Source: Entrophospora sp. SA101 (lineage: Eukaryota; Glomeromycota; Glomeromycetes; Entrophosporales; Entrophosporaceae). From it: a DNA stretch of 23,145 bases. The notes below the pieces were generated by a model. It had not been told where the DNA came from and searched no databases. It was given only the letters and a program-made list of their open reading frames with translations. Location of the stretch: positions 121,441 to 144,585 of the forward strand of contig CAUDNR010004411.1 in NCBI GenBank assembly GCA_958430865.1, given 5' to 3'. The position numbers and the translations under genes were made by a program. This document shows, piece after piece, positions 1 to 11,125 of this stretch; positions within the stretch are counted from its first letter, which is position 1; the number at the start of each line of letters is the position of its first letter.

Positions 1-420
1 CATTTCATCTGAACCATTGCTAATTTTCTTCCTGGACATATTCTATGACCACCACCAAACATCAAAGCATCCTTTTTTTATTAAAAAATCAATCAGGATC
101 AAATTCATTCGATTTTCCCGTCTCAATTCAAAGCTAATGTGTTCATTAAAAATACTGTATTGGTTGGCCATTCAAGGTTCTTGATTGTATCTTTTCCAGT
201 ATTTATAAATCAACAAATGTATTAATTGGTGACAGCCTTGAAGTTTCTTTGATAATAGCTTCATAATAAACCAAATTAGATAATTTTCTTGAGTGATAAT
301 AATATTCTCATCATTAACACCATTATTAAAAAATACTTTATCAATTTCTTCGTGTAATTTCTTTAAAAATATTGGATGTTTTATGCTATTGCAGCAAATA
401 AATTTGAGGACCAAAGTAAT
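1..420 (-). pseudogene. Cytochrome P450 relic, 3' part, frameshifted
   Basis: Minus-strand translation shows the conserved C-terminal half of a cytochrome P450 (heme monooxygenase, usually ER-anchored). In order: a J-helix-like stretch (KKLHEEIDKVF, about 325-365), a K-helix ExxR (EAIIKETSRL, about 235-265), and the heme-binding loop FGGGHRICPGRKLA with its cysteine ligand (about 18-59). These pieces lie in different frames. The first reads on into a frame that loses the K-helix, the K-helix frame meets a stop (after NTFVDL), and the heme loop is in a third register. No intron with good GT...AG ends joins them. The gene runs off the window at base 1, so its C-terminus is unseen. P450s are a large expanded family in Glomeromycotina. 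I read this as a pseudogene. Sequencing indels are the alternative. Confidence 0.72.
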
Positions 421-850
421 AAAATATCGTCAAAAGAAATTAATTTTCAAAAGAGATTAAGAAGAAAATAAATAAATTTTAATCTTTACAGTATCAACTC
501 CAACAAAAATCATTCACTAGATTTCCCCTGATTTCTTCATTTGGCTAAATTAAATTTTTCTTCTTTAATATTATTATCTGTATTTGCAGTAGTTAACGCA
601 GTCAACACATCATGCCCTAAATTATCTTTACTTTCAGTATTTAAATTTCTTTTTTTTTACAACAATAAATTTATCCAACTTTTCTCATAAATAATCTTTA
701 TTTCTTTGATTTAATATTGGAACATAATGTTTATATGAATACCATAATTATGATCATAATTTTTGAGAAATTAGCCAATCAAAAGGAATTTTGCACCAAA
801 AATTGGCGCGACTTTTATGTATAACCTTGGGTGCTCTCTCATTAATAGAT
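421..850. other. AT-rich stretch without a recognisable gene
   Basis: It lies between the P450 relic and an inverted-repeat element. It contains A/T homopolymer runs and no open frame with recognisable motifs on either strand. The upstream part of the P450 (I-helix and N-terminus) would be expected here, but I could not identify it. Confidence 0.5.
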
Positions 851-983
851 TAAAGACTAGTGCTGTAAATTATGATGATGGTAGTAATTGTATTTACGGC
901 ATATAAAAAGTGGTTGCAATTACCTTTGCAACCACTTTTGCAACCATACTTTTTCCTTTTTTGGATTACAGCACTAGTCTTTA
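851..983. mobile_element. 133-bp inverted-repeat element (MITE-like)
   Basis: A perfect 18-bp terminal inverted repeat, TAAAGACTAGTGCTGTAA at 851-868, has its reverse complement at 966-983. Inside is a second palindrome (AAGTGGTTGCAA ... TTGCAACCACTT, about 907-940). The interior has no coding capacity, as expected of a non-autonomous miniature element. The outermost TA on each side could be a TA target duplication (Tc1/mariner-like), but no longer duplication is visible. The element abuts the broken Crinkler-like gene directly: its right end touches the last recognisable codons of that gene. Confidence 0.7.
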
Positions 984-2383
984 GTCACAATACCATATAT
1001 TTGTACTTGAGGTTCAGGTTCCATATCTGTCTCATCTATCTTTTTGCTTTTTGTTTATTTTCTGAAGATGGAATGTTAGATGTCAATAAGCAAACAATAA
1101 AAAACAGAATATAGTATGTACAATATTTCATTTACCTCCACAGCACTATGCATTTGCACAATGTTCTGGACAGCACCTTTCTCAAAATCCTCTTTTTTTA
1201 GCTTCACAGACAAATAAAACAAATTCCTCAAGATGTACAGAATATTCAACAGGACCAAAACCATGACTTCCATCAAGCCACTCTTTACTCTTGAGACAAA
1301 GTTTACTTTCTTTTAACTGGACATGTTCAACAGCTGCAGTCATAAAAGCAGAAATAAACTCTCTGCAGGTGCTCTCATTACGATTAATGTGAATAAAGGT
1401 CTTTTTTTTTCTCTTGAGTTCACCAATAAAGGAATTAACTATATCATCAGAAATTTCTGGATCTGGTTGTGTAAATTTTTCTGTTCAAAAAAAAAGCACA
1501 CATGTAGGTTATAAATCACTCTGATAAATAATCCAAAATAAGAAAACATTGCAAGAATGTTACCTATGTCAAACTGATTGATGTCACCTACTGATGATCC
1601 ACTCTTATGCAGTAACTTCTCAAAAACTTCACTTATTTCCCATTCTCCATATGCCTTCTTTCCTATAATGAAAAGAAAACAAATGAGTATTCACTTCACT
1701 TGTGTATCTAATTTAAAAAAAATTGACCAACCTTGAATTCAAATTGAAAGACTGATCTCATATTCACCACTTTCATTCAGTTTAATTTTCTCCGCTACTT
1801 TATTGAGTGCAAACTCATTTTCAACCTGTTCTTCACCACTTTGCTTTTTATCTTCTTTATAAATAAAAAAATATGAAGGGTTTCCTGCTCTCAAAGTTTC
1901 AAAGTTTGTTTCAGCTTTGTGACATAGAAGACACCAAAGGCCACTTGTGTGTGGAAATCTACACTTGAACCAGGATACAGATAAGTTGCAATGAACTATG
2001 ACTACAAACAATATACAGGTGTAAATGTGATGGGTGTATAGATTTGAAATCAAAAAGATAAAAATATTTATTTTACCTTCAGAACTAGAGAATGGGTAAC
2101 ATACAACCAAAGGACTTGCATCAGTTGTGCTCAAATTCGTGACAAGAGTACCTTTTCAGAGAGGGTTGATCCTGTCATCATAGTTAAAGAATTTGAGGAG
2201 TTTTGGTTTAATATTTTTGAAGGTATCTTCTTCTTTACGAAGTTTACATGCAAGATCATCCAAGTTTGGTGGTGAGGTGTTCCATTCAACAGGAAATTGT
2301 GTAGGACCTGGATCACCTTCAACAAGAATCCAAAGTGTTAACTTCTCACAACATAATGACATTGCTGATGACACTTGTGACAT
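984..2383 (-). pseudogene. Crinkler-type (CRN) gene with nuclease-like C-terminal domain, broken
   Basis: The minus-strand pieces resemble the expanded Crinkler/CRN-like families of Glomeromycotina. The N-terminal header reads MSLCCEKLTLWILVEGDP from an ATG at 2362 (an upstream in-frame ATG is at 2383). It continues to DDLACKLRKEED and then STTDASPLVVCYPFSSSE, ending at a GT donor after 2077. Middle exons lie at about 1980-1740 and 1662-1570 (GKKAYGEWEISEVF). The C-terminal exon at about 1483-1137 has a restriction-endonuclease-like signature: GFGPVEY, then CEAKK and QNIVQMHSA, resembling the PD-(D/E)xK core seen in CRN proteins. A last piece, EPEPQVQIYGIVT, ends at 984 against the miniature element. 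Lesions: an in-frame TGA at 2156-2158, a probable stop or frame change near 1739-1741, and a seven-base T-run (1193-1199) whose length puts the EAKK motif out of frame with what follows. The 3' end is missing. Family membership is recalled, not searched. Confidence 0.66.
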
Positions 2384-2540
2384 TTTTGTTTTATTTTACC
2401 TTCTAAATTTTTAAAAAGCAAAAGTTAATGTTAAGTGATAAAGTATATTATTATCTTTTATTATTATTTAAGTATATACAAAATAATTTACAACAATTAC
2501 ATTTGTAGTACAAATGTTAACTTTGTCTGGTTTTGTTGCA

Positions 2541-2922
2541 GCATGCCCAGGACCTTGGACAATTATAATTGAACTGGTATTGAGAAAAGTGGGTAGTGAG
2601 TGATCTTGTTAAAATACCAATCAGATCTTCAAGCATTTACATACAGTGAACCCTCCCTAAGTGCATCCTCCCTAAATGCACACACTATGTATACCCTCCA
2701 TAAATGCACACCCTCCATAAATGCACACTCACAAGAAATAGCACTATGTTCCCAAGGGGGGTGCACTTATAGAGGGTTCACTGTAATAAAAATTGGGTTT
2801 TTAAAAAATCTGAAAAAGGAAACTCACTAGCCATTTTAGTAAAATATTCTGAGTATTTTCACAACTTTTTATGTTTTCTTACATACCAGTTCAAATATGA
2901 TTGTCCAAGGTCCTGCATGCCC
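2541..2922. mobile_element. hAT-like miniature element, copy 1, with 8-bp target duplication
   Basis: Terminal inverted repeats of about 30 bp begin AGGACCTTGGACAATTATAA at 2549 and end at 2914 with the imperfect complement (ATTGTCCAAGGTCCT). They are flanked by a perfect 8-bp direct repeat, GCATGCCC, at 2541-2548 and 2915-2922. An 8-bp duplication is typical of hAT transposons. The interior has no transposase, so this is non-autonomous. A second, different element is nested inside it (2644-2783). A shorter relative with its own 8-bp duplication lies at 13280-13419 and shares the terminal repeat and the internal AAGGAAACT and CTTACATACCA words. Confidence 0.8.
2642..2785. mobile_element. Nested Tc1/mariner- or pogo-like miniature element
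   Basis: CAGTGAACCCTCCCTAAGTG at 2644 and its complement ending CACTGTA at 2783 form an inverted repeat of about 22 bp with a few mismatches. TA on both sides (2642-2643, 2784-2785) gives the 2-bp target duplication typical of the Tc1/mariner/pogo superfamily. The left half carries tandem copies of a 17-bp unit (CCCTCCATAAATGCACA and variants, about 2653-2725), which look like sub-terminal transposase-binding repeats. It has no coding capacity. It lies wholly inside the hAT-like element, so it inserted later. Confidence 0.72.
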
Positions 2923-3700
2923 CATATATACTTTTTTAATTGTTATCAATTGAAAAATAATCAACCAATGATTTTCTATATTGCTGCTGCTGCCAATGTT
3001 TCTTTCTTTTTTCTTTTTTGTATTCTTTTAACAAATGCTAAAATAGATTTTGTCAATATATCAATGTTATATCAGTCCATTTTAATATGATTTGTTTTTC
3101 CTCTGATTAGGGTAAAGTTTGATTAGGGCTTTTCCAGGTGGAAGTTTTTCAAGAAGAAGTAGTTGCATCTTTAAAACTCTTCCATATGCCATCTAGTAAA
3201 AAGGGAATTATGATTTAGATCATATTTAATTGTGACACATGACCCAAGAACTAGTCTTTTAAAAGAGTCATCAGGCACTGCAATTACTAGTGGTTTTGAT
3301 ATTAAGGTAATAAACATTGAGTCACAACCAAAAAACCAAGAAACAGACAACTGTAACAATTTCTTCTCATGTTAAAATTAGTAATTAGTAAGGCCCACTA
3401 AATCAAAATTCTAGGATGAATTTCTTCAGAAGCCAAAAATCAAAAAATTTAAGTGATCATAGTAAAATCTATATCATATAGAACTGGTCAAAACCAAACT
3501 TTATAATAAAAATTAATTTTTGATCATTATAATCATCCTTCTAATGCAATTAAGATTACGTTTTGTTTGTTGTGATGGTGCTGAAGAAATTGTTGTAGTT
3601 GTAAAAAAATTCACAGATGGAAGACAAAACAAACAATTAATCTTATCATCATTATTATCATGATAATATCACCATTCTTTAACTTCTAAAAAAAAATCAT
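2923..3700. other. Intergenic; one decayed minus-strand coding patch
   Basis: At 3171-3359 (-) there is an open stretch whose composition looks coding (KPLVIAVPDDSFKRLVLGSC). It ends at a stop just past EEF. In another frame a second short open piece follows (LEKLPPGKALIKLYPNQ, about 3163-3110). I recognise no family. It could be the remnant of a repeat-borne ORF or a degraded gene. The rest (2923-3100, 3420-3700) shows only AT-rich sequence with ATT/ATC microsatellite-like runs. Confidence 0.35.
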
Positions 3701-3708
3701 TCAAAAAA

Positions 3709-4109
3709 TTAATTATCATCATATACATCAGGATCTTTGAATGCATCAAGACAATAAAAGCCTTTTGGCTCTTTTGAATAAACAAAACAAGAAAATGCCA
3801 CTTTGGATTGTTCACCACAAGGTCCATTTGCCATTCCTCCTAGACAAGGACAATCCCAGTTAATTTCTCCTGTTTCCTCATTGTATGCGTCTTCTTTGTT
3901 TTCCTCGCCGTCTTCTGCTTTGAATTCTTTTGTTGTTGTTGTTGTTGTTGTTGTTAATAGTGATGTAGATGATTTTGTATTATTATCATCATCAAATTTT
4001 ATTATATTAAAAATTTTATATATTATTAATTTTTTTTTTAATTTTTTAAAAAACCACTTTTTGACTTTATAGATCTATCGATACTGCTAACATCATTATC
4101 GTTACTCAT
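3709..4109 (-). CDS. MIA40: MIA40/CHCHD4-like oxidoreductase, lacking the last CX9C cysteine
   Basis: MIA40 is the intermembrane-space oxidoreductase that traps and oxidises cysteine-rich proteins imported into mitochondria. The minus strand encodes its signature core: [16 protein letters not shown] with the redox CPC, then [17 protein letters not shown], which is the first CX9C pair (about 3910-3765). It ends [18 protein letters not shown] and stop (TAA at 3709-3711). In the family, the second CX9C normally runs C-x9-C and is followed by a conserved proline and tyrosine. Here PDVY follows the first cysteine after only a few residues, so about eight codons, including the last cysteine, are missing. 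The N-terminus is unresolved: ATG at 4107-4109 opens a 23-codon frame that can be joined to the core in phase only through a weak GTTTTT donor and an AAAG acceptor near 3908. The acidic linker carries an (ACA)n threonine run. It could be a degraded paralogue. It lies head to head with the SR-protein gene. Confidence 0.62.
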
Positions 4110-4247
4110 TACTGCTACTACTAAAAGCTGTTTTTAAAAATACATCAATAGTCAACGGTGTAAAATGTAATAATATTCATTATAATCAAAAAAAATTTTT
4201 TAAGTATAAATAAACTCCTAATCAAAAAAAATTCAATCAATATATAG

Positions 4248-5347
4248 GACAAGGACATCAAGAAGTAGAAGTCGACCAAGGAGTCGACCTCCACGCTCCA
4301 TATCACGCTCAAGAAGTCGTCATTCTTATTCATCATATTCTTCACGTAGTGGTTCCTATTCTAGTAGTAGAGAAAATAGATCACCAGTACCAGCAGCACC
4401 AACAGCATCAACAACAAGAGGCCGTAACTCCATTAGATCACCACCGCCAGCTTCTTCTTCGCGTCATCACAATTACACCTCTTCTTCGCGTAGACAACGA
4501 CGTTCCTCTTTATCGCCCATACTTCCTACAAAAATTATGGTTAATAAATTAACAAAAAATGTTAAGGAAGCTCATTTACAAGAAATATTTGGTGCATTTG
4601 GTAGGATTAATCGAATAGAAGTATTGATTGATGAAAAATGTATGTGATGATGTCATATATTCATTAATTGGGTGTTAAAAATTTTTTTAAAAAAAAATTT
4701 GAATGAAAATATATTGTATATTTTCAAAATTTTAAAAAGGGCAAACAAATAAAGGTACAGCTTATATTGATTTTGAAACTGGAAACGATGCAGAAAGAGC
4801 TATAAGTTATATGGATGGGGTAATTAATGCATTAATCATTAATCATTAATTCTTAATTTTTAATAAAATATTTAGTAATGCAATTAACTAATATGAAATA
4901 GGGTCAACTTGATGGAAATACGTTATCTTGTACATTTGTTCCACGTCGTCAACCATCACCACCTCCAATTAGACGTAGACGTATGTATTAATTTTTAAAA
5001 TATATATAAAATATGGTTGATTCATGATTTATTATATATTGATTGCTATTGCCGTCACCATCATCATTATTATTTTATTGTAAAAAGCAATTATGAGATA
5101 CAATTCGCCACCACCGTTTCGACGATTTACAGCTAGCAGTTATCGTGGACGTGGAAGATCTCCAAGAAGATATTCTAGATCTAGATCAAGATCACCACCA
5201 GTTCGTCGCAGAAGATCTTATTCTTACAGTTCCTACAGTTCGCGTACAAGTCAATCTAATTCTTCTAGAAGTCGTAGCAGAAGTTATTCATCAAGAAGTC
5301 GTTCTCATAGCCGTTCTCCTCGAAACGCAAGTCATAATCGTCATTAA
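4248..5347 (+). CDS. RNPS1: RNPS1-like SR protein with one RRM (5' end unresolved)
   Basis: RNPS1 is a nuclear splicing activator of the ASAP/PSAP complexes that associates with the exon junction complex. Four exons join in phase: 4248-4639, 4740-4819, 4902-4980, 5088-5347 (TAA). Exon 1 encodes an Arg/Ser-rich arm (TSRSRSRPRSRPPRS) and the start of the RRM (KIMVNKLTKNVKEAHLQEIF). Exon 2 has the RNP1-type strand (NKGTAYIDF) and AERAISYMDG, and exon 3 GQLDGNTLSCTFVPRR. Exon 4 is a second Arg/Ser/Pro-rich tail. The order RS - RRM - P/R/S tail and the GGQ[IL]DG step match RNPS1 rather than two-RRM SR proteins. The start codon is not certain. The frame of exon 1 is open only back to a stop near 4225, and the AG at 4246-4247 looks like a splice acceptor, so a short first exon lies upstream. 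The first in-frame ATG inside exon 1 would remove the RS arm. Confidence 0.78.
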
Positions 5348-5546
5348 AAAAGATTAATATCATCTTTTTTTAAAATATTTTTTCTCTAATAACATTTTTA
5401 ATCAACAATATTGGCTTATAAATACCATTATCATCTTATTTTACTTGTTCCTAATTTACTGATTTCCTTTTTTTCAATTCTTTTATTTTCAAAAAAAATT
5501 TTTTTTCATAAAATTAATTACTGACCAATATGTATATATATGTATA

Positions 5547-5578
<32 letters not shown>

Positions 5579-6200
5579 GAATACTTAATATTATTTGTGT
5601 TTTCAGGAATGCACATATATATTTTTTCCTATTTTATAGAAAATTTTTCAAAAAAAAAGCTCATCTTTTTCTCTTGTTCTGCTGAGAATAATTTTACTGG
5701 ATTAAATATAAATTGGTATTTATATTATTTTTTTTTGGCCTTGTTTGAAATTTTGAATTGTAATGAGTTTTACATTTTACATGTACTAATGTAATAATAA
5801 TATTATTATTATTCTATATATTTTTTAATAGCCTGTTAGATTTAATTGTACCAATTTTTCTTTCCTCTCACATTCCTTCTTTCATTCCTTCTATCTTCTA
5901 AATTTAAAAAAATTGTATTAATTAGATTTTTAACAAAGTAAGTGATGATAGTAATTTATATTTATGTTAATATATTGATATATTAATTCATCTTTTATTA
6001 TCTTATTAGTATAACATCAACTCTATTCCAATATTTATGATAGATAGGTACAAAATTTTATTAATCTATAATTTATAATAGTTTTTTTAGAAAAATATAT
6101 TAATATGCATTTTGAAAAAAAGGTATTGGGAAATCAATAAAACATAAAATTCTTTTATTGTTATAATATTATATTTAAGTAGTCAATCAATTGATATACA
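5348..6200. other. AT-rich intergenic region with TA microsatellite
   Basis: No gene is visible. A (TA/TG)n-type run occupies about 5530-5578 (TATATATATGTATATG-like). Short open frames here are low-complexity Phe/Ile/Tyr runs without motifs. The 3' UTR of the SR gene presumably lies in the first few hundred bases. Confidence 0.5.
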
Positions 6201-6560
6201 ATCAACTCTCTATAATTGTACCCTCCATAAGTGTACCCTGTGTCCAAGTCTCAAACTTGGGACTTGGAGATAAATGTATTCCTTCTATGTTCTGCACTGC
6301 ACGGTCTTTTCTTGGTCCCATATGGAGCGTGCTGCAACAAAACAAGACAAAGTGAGCATATGAAACAAACAGCCAAAAACTTTTCAAATCTCACCATATT
6401 CATTCATCACGAATGAAGTTATGAGGAACCAGTTCTGGTGTCATGACTGAAAGGAGTTCATTTGCAAAGTTGTGTGTAAAAAGATGAGATGTTTATTATA
6501 TAGCGCTCCTTTCCTGCGCCTGATGCCGAGGGTGGTGACCCCTAAGTATAATTGGGACCG
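6201..6560. repeat. Probable transposon-derived segment with sub-terminal-type tandem repeats
   Basis: Two adjacent 15-bp units, CTCTATAATTGTACC (about 6208-6222) and CTCCATAAGTGTACC (about 6223-6237), closely resemble the CCCTCCATAAATGCACA units of the nested element at 2642-2785. A small palindrome follows (CCAAGTCTCAAACTTGG, about 6243-6259). Downstream to about 6560 the base composition is less AT-rich than the flanks. I found no matching right-hand inverted repeat, so this may be a solo end or an unrelated element of the same type. No coding motif was recognised. Confidence 0.4.
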
Positions 6561-6600
6561 ATCAAAAATATCGGGGAATACCCCTGTTATTTATTTATCA

Positions 6601-6620
6601 ACCAATCAAACCAAACCAAT
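6601..6620 (+). promoter_or_regulatory. Paired CCAAT motifs upstream of RLI1
   Basis: Two ACCAAT words, 14 bp apart, lie about 70-90 bp upstream of the RLI1 start codon. CCAAT is bound by the HAP/NF-Y complex in fungi. Position and repetition make it a candidate promoter element, but function is inferred only. Confidence 0.4.
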
Positions 6621-6682
6621 AGAAATTGATAAAATACGTCACAAATCAGTAAAGTTTTAAAAATTTTTTATTGTAAAAATAA

Positions 6683-9192
<2,510 letters not shown>

Positions 9193-9362
9193 ACATTTTA
9201 TATAAATATTTATTTTATTTGAAAATTTTTCATTTTTAGTTAATAAAATAGTTGTATTTAAATAGTTTTATTAATCTCTGTTTTTATTTTATAATATTTA
9301 TAACAATTAATATATCCGAAAATAATATTATCATATCATCATTGCATTATTATCATCTATCA

Positions 9363-11079
9363 TTAATCACTATAATCATCGTCGTCATCTGAAGAATCAG
9401 ATGAAGAATCAGATGAAGAATCAGATGATGTATCTTCACTTAATTTTTTGCTTTGTGCTGCAAGCAATTTTGTAGCATTCTTAAAAATTTATAGGTAATT
9501 TGAATTAGTTGGTAAAGTTTTTTAATAATAACAAAAAAATTTTTTAAACAACCAAATCTATTTTTAATATACTTACTGCCAAATGTTCTCTAAGATCATC
9601 TGTTAATGCACCTAATTTAATAGACGTAAAATAATTGATTGCAAATCGAGTGTTTTTTGGACTATCTTTAGGAAATAGTCCTTGAGTCCAATCTGATAAT
9701 ATAACAGGGTCACTTTTTAAACGATTTTTTAAATTGACCATACCCAATGTAGAGGATAGTTCTTCAAATAATATTTTAATGAAGATCCTTGAACTGGATG
9801 TAGTGTCTTCTTCAGTGAGTCTTATTACTCGGAAGACTTCCCAGGAAATTGCATCAGTTGATAGAATGTGTGCAAAAAACATTGAAACGTTACGTAGTCG
9901 ATTTGACTCATAACGATGGATTGTTTCATAGCATTCAACAAAACATTTTTCAAAAGTTTTTGCCCATATTGCATTGATTTTGGAAAGTCTTTCACCAATA
10001 AGTCCAAAAAATTTTTCGTAAGTTCTTTCTTGAGAACAACATTCTATTATCATCAAACATAACTCCATCTAAATCACAAAGGAAAAATAACAATAATATT
10101 GAGTATTTCGGTTGTAACAATCAAATTTACAAAAAAATTATATATATATAAAACGAAGATTACCTCTTGACCCTCTTTAATGTTCATTTTCATAATCTTG
10201 TGGCAAGATTCTTCAAAATCAAGACTTGACTTTAAGGTAAGGTAAATAGCCCTTCGTAAATTTATGATATTTGTATTTGTTTGATCAATAATTTTCATTT
10301 TCTCCACTGCACCTATAAAAAATTATAGACCCCAATTAATATTTAAAGATATAATGAAATATAATATTTAGAAACTTTTATAAACCTTTGTCCTCATCAT
10401 CATCATCTTCAGAATCATCATCATCGTCGCCATCATTATCAGTTCCTGATTCATCATCATCTTCTTCATCATCTGAAGTACCCAATATTTCTTTTTTGAT
10501 CTGATCATATTTTTGTTCGTTTTGAAGATAGTCAATATCATATTGAAAAATACCTATATATATACATTAATGATAAAATTAAAATAAAAGTTTAAAATAT
10601 AATTTAAATAAATAAATAAACAATAAATAAATAAATAAACAAACAAATAAATAAATAAATAAATAAACAAATAAATATATACCAAGTGTTTCTTGTACAT
10701 CTAATTCATCATCTAACTGGATATAGTGGGTAATTTGATCTTTTGATTCAACCAGATCTAATTCTGCAATGATCGATGGATTATCTTTAAACTTATCTTT
10801 TCTAGTCTGGAATAAAACTTCAATCATATATTGAACTCTTTTTTCTATATTAGCCTCATGTAATATTGTTCTGAAACGATCAAAAACATCATTAGTTGCT
10901 CTCGGAGTAATATCTGTTAAATGGGCGCCAACTTCCCGCATAAATCCTACAGCTACCTCAACAGAATCGCTTGTAGGATGTTTAAGCAATAACATTAGTA
11001 TTTGTAGTGCAACTATCTCATCAGCAACTAATTGATTACAAAGATGAGCAATGAAGGCTGTTGTTGCTAAACATGCATT
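9363..11079 (-). CDS. CWC22: CWC22 splicing factor, 5'-truncated (C-terminal two thirds)
   Basis: CWC22 is a spliceosome component that escorts eIF4A3 to form the exon junction complex. Exons read on the minus strand in phase: 11079-10683, 10553-10386, 10312-10164, 10068-9577, 9479-9363 (TAA), 440 codons. The first exon begins inside the MIF4G domain ([40 protein letters not shown]). The second carries a long acidic D/E linker ([16 protein letters not shown]). The third and fourth hold the MA3 domain with family hallmarks ([71 protein letters not shown]). The tail is Ser/Asp-rich ([13 protein letters not shown]). What should precede the first exon, namely the start codon and the N-terminal half of MIF4G, is not present upstream. 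Instead, exons of a different gene lie there (11105-12620). As given, the locus cannot encode a normal CWC22. Confidence 0.9.
10606..10676. repeat. (AAAT)n microsatellite in CWC22 intron
   Basis: A run of AAAT/AAAC tetranucleotides fills most of the intron between the first and second visible CWC22 exons. It explains the Tyr/Leu/Phe-rich shadow translation there. Confidence 0.85.
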
Positions 11080-11084
11080 CTAAA

Positions 11085-11125
11085 ATAATATTTTAATTCT
11101 TTTATTAGTATCCAGTCTTTAAATG
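11085..11125 (-). other. Breakpoint between DUF1765-like exon and CWC22 intron tail
   Basis: On the minus strand the DUF1765-like exon reads ...FFPNHLK and is followed at once by ACTGGATACTAATAAAAG and a TTTTAG acceptor. TACTAAT is a good branch-point sequence, and the acceptor opens the first CWC22 exon. There is no GT donor after the DUF1765-like codons. The sequence therefore switches from exon of one gene to intron of another at about 11115-11125. Confidence 0.65.

Noticed and set aside
3803..4072. Plus-strand open frame of 89 codons with a Val run
   Set aside because: It is the antisense of the MIA40-like gene; the Val run is the complement of the ACA repeat.
4349..4552. Plus-strand frame rich in Gln/His
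   Set aside because: It is an out-of-frame reading of the Arg/Ser-rich first exon of the RNPS1-like gene.
6472..6660. Small plus-strand gene upstream of RLI1
   Set aside because: No conserved motif, it overlaps the probable RLI1 promoter, and the base composition suggests repeat-derived sequence.
10606..10676. CRISPR-like or structured repeat array
   Set aside because: It is a simple AAAT tetranucleotide microsatellite without spacers.
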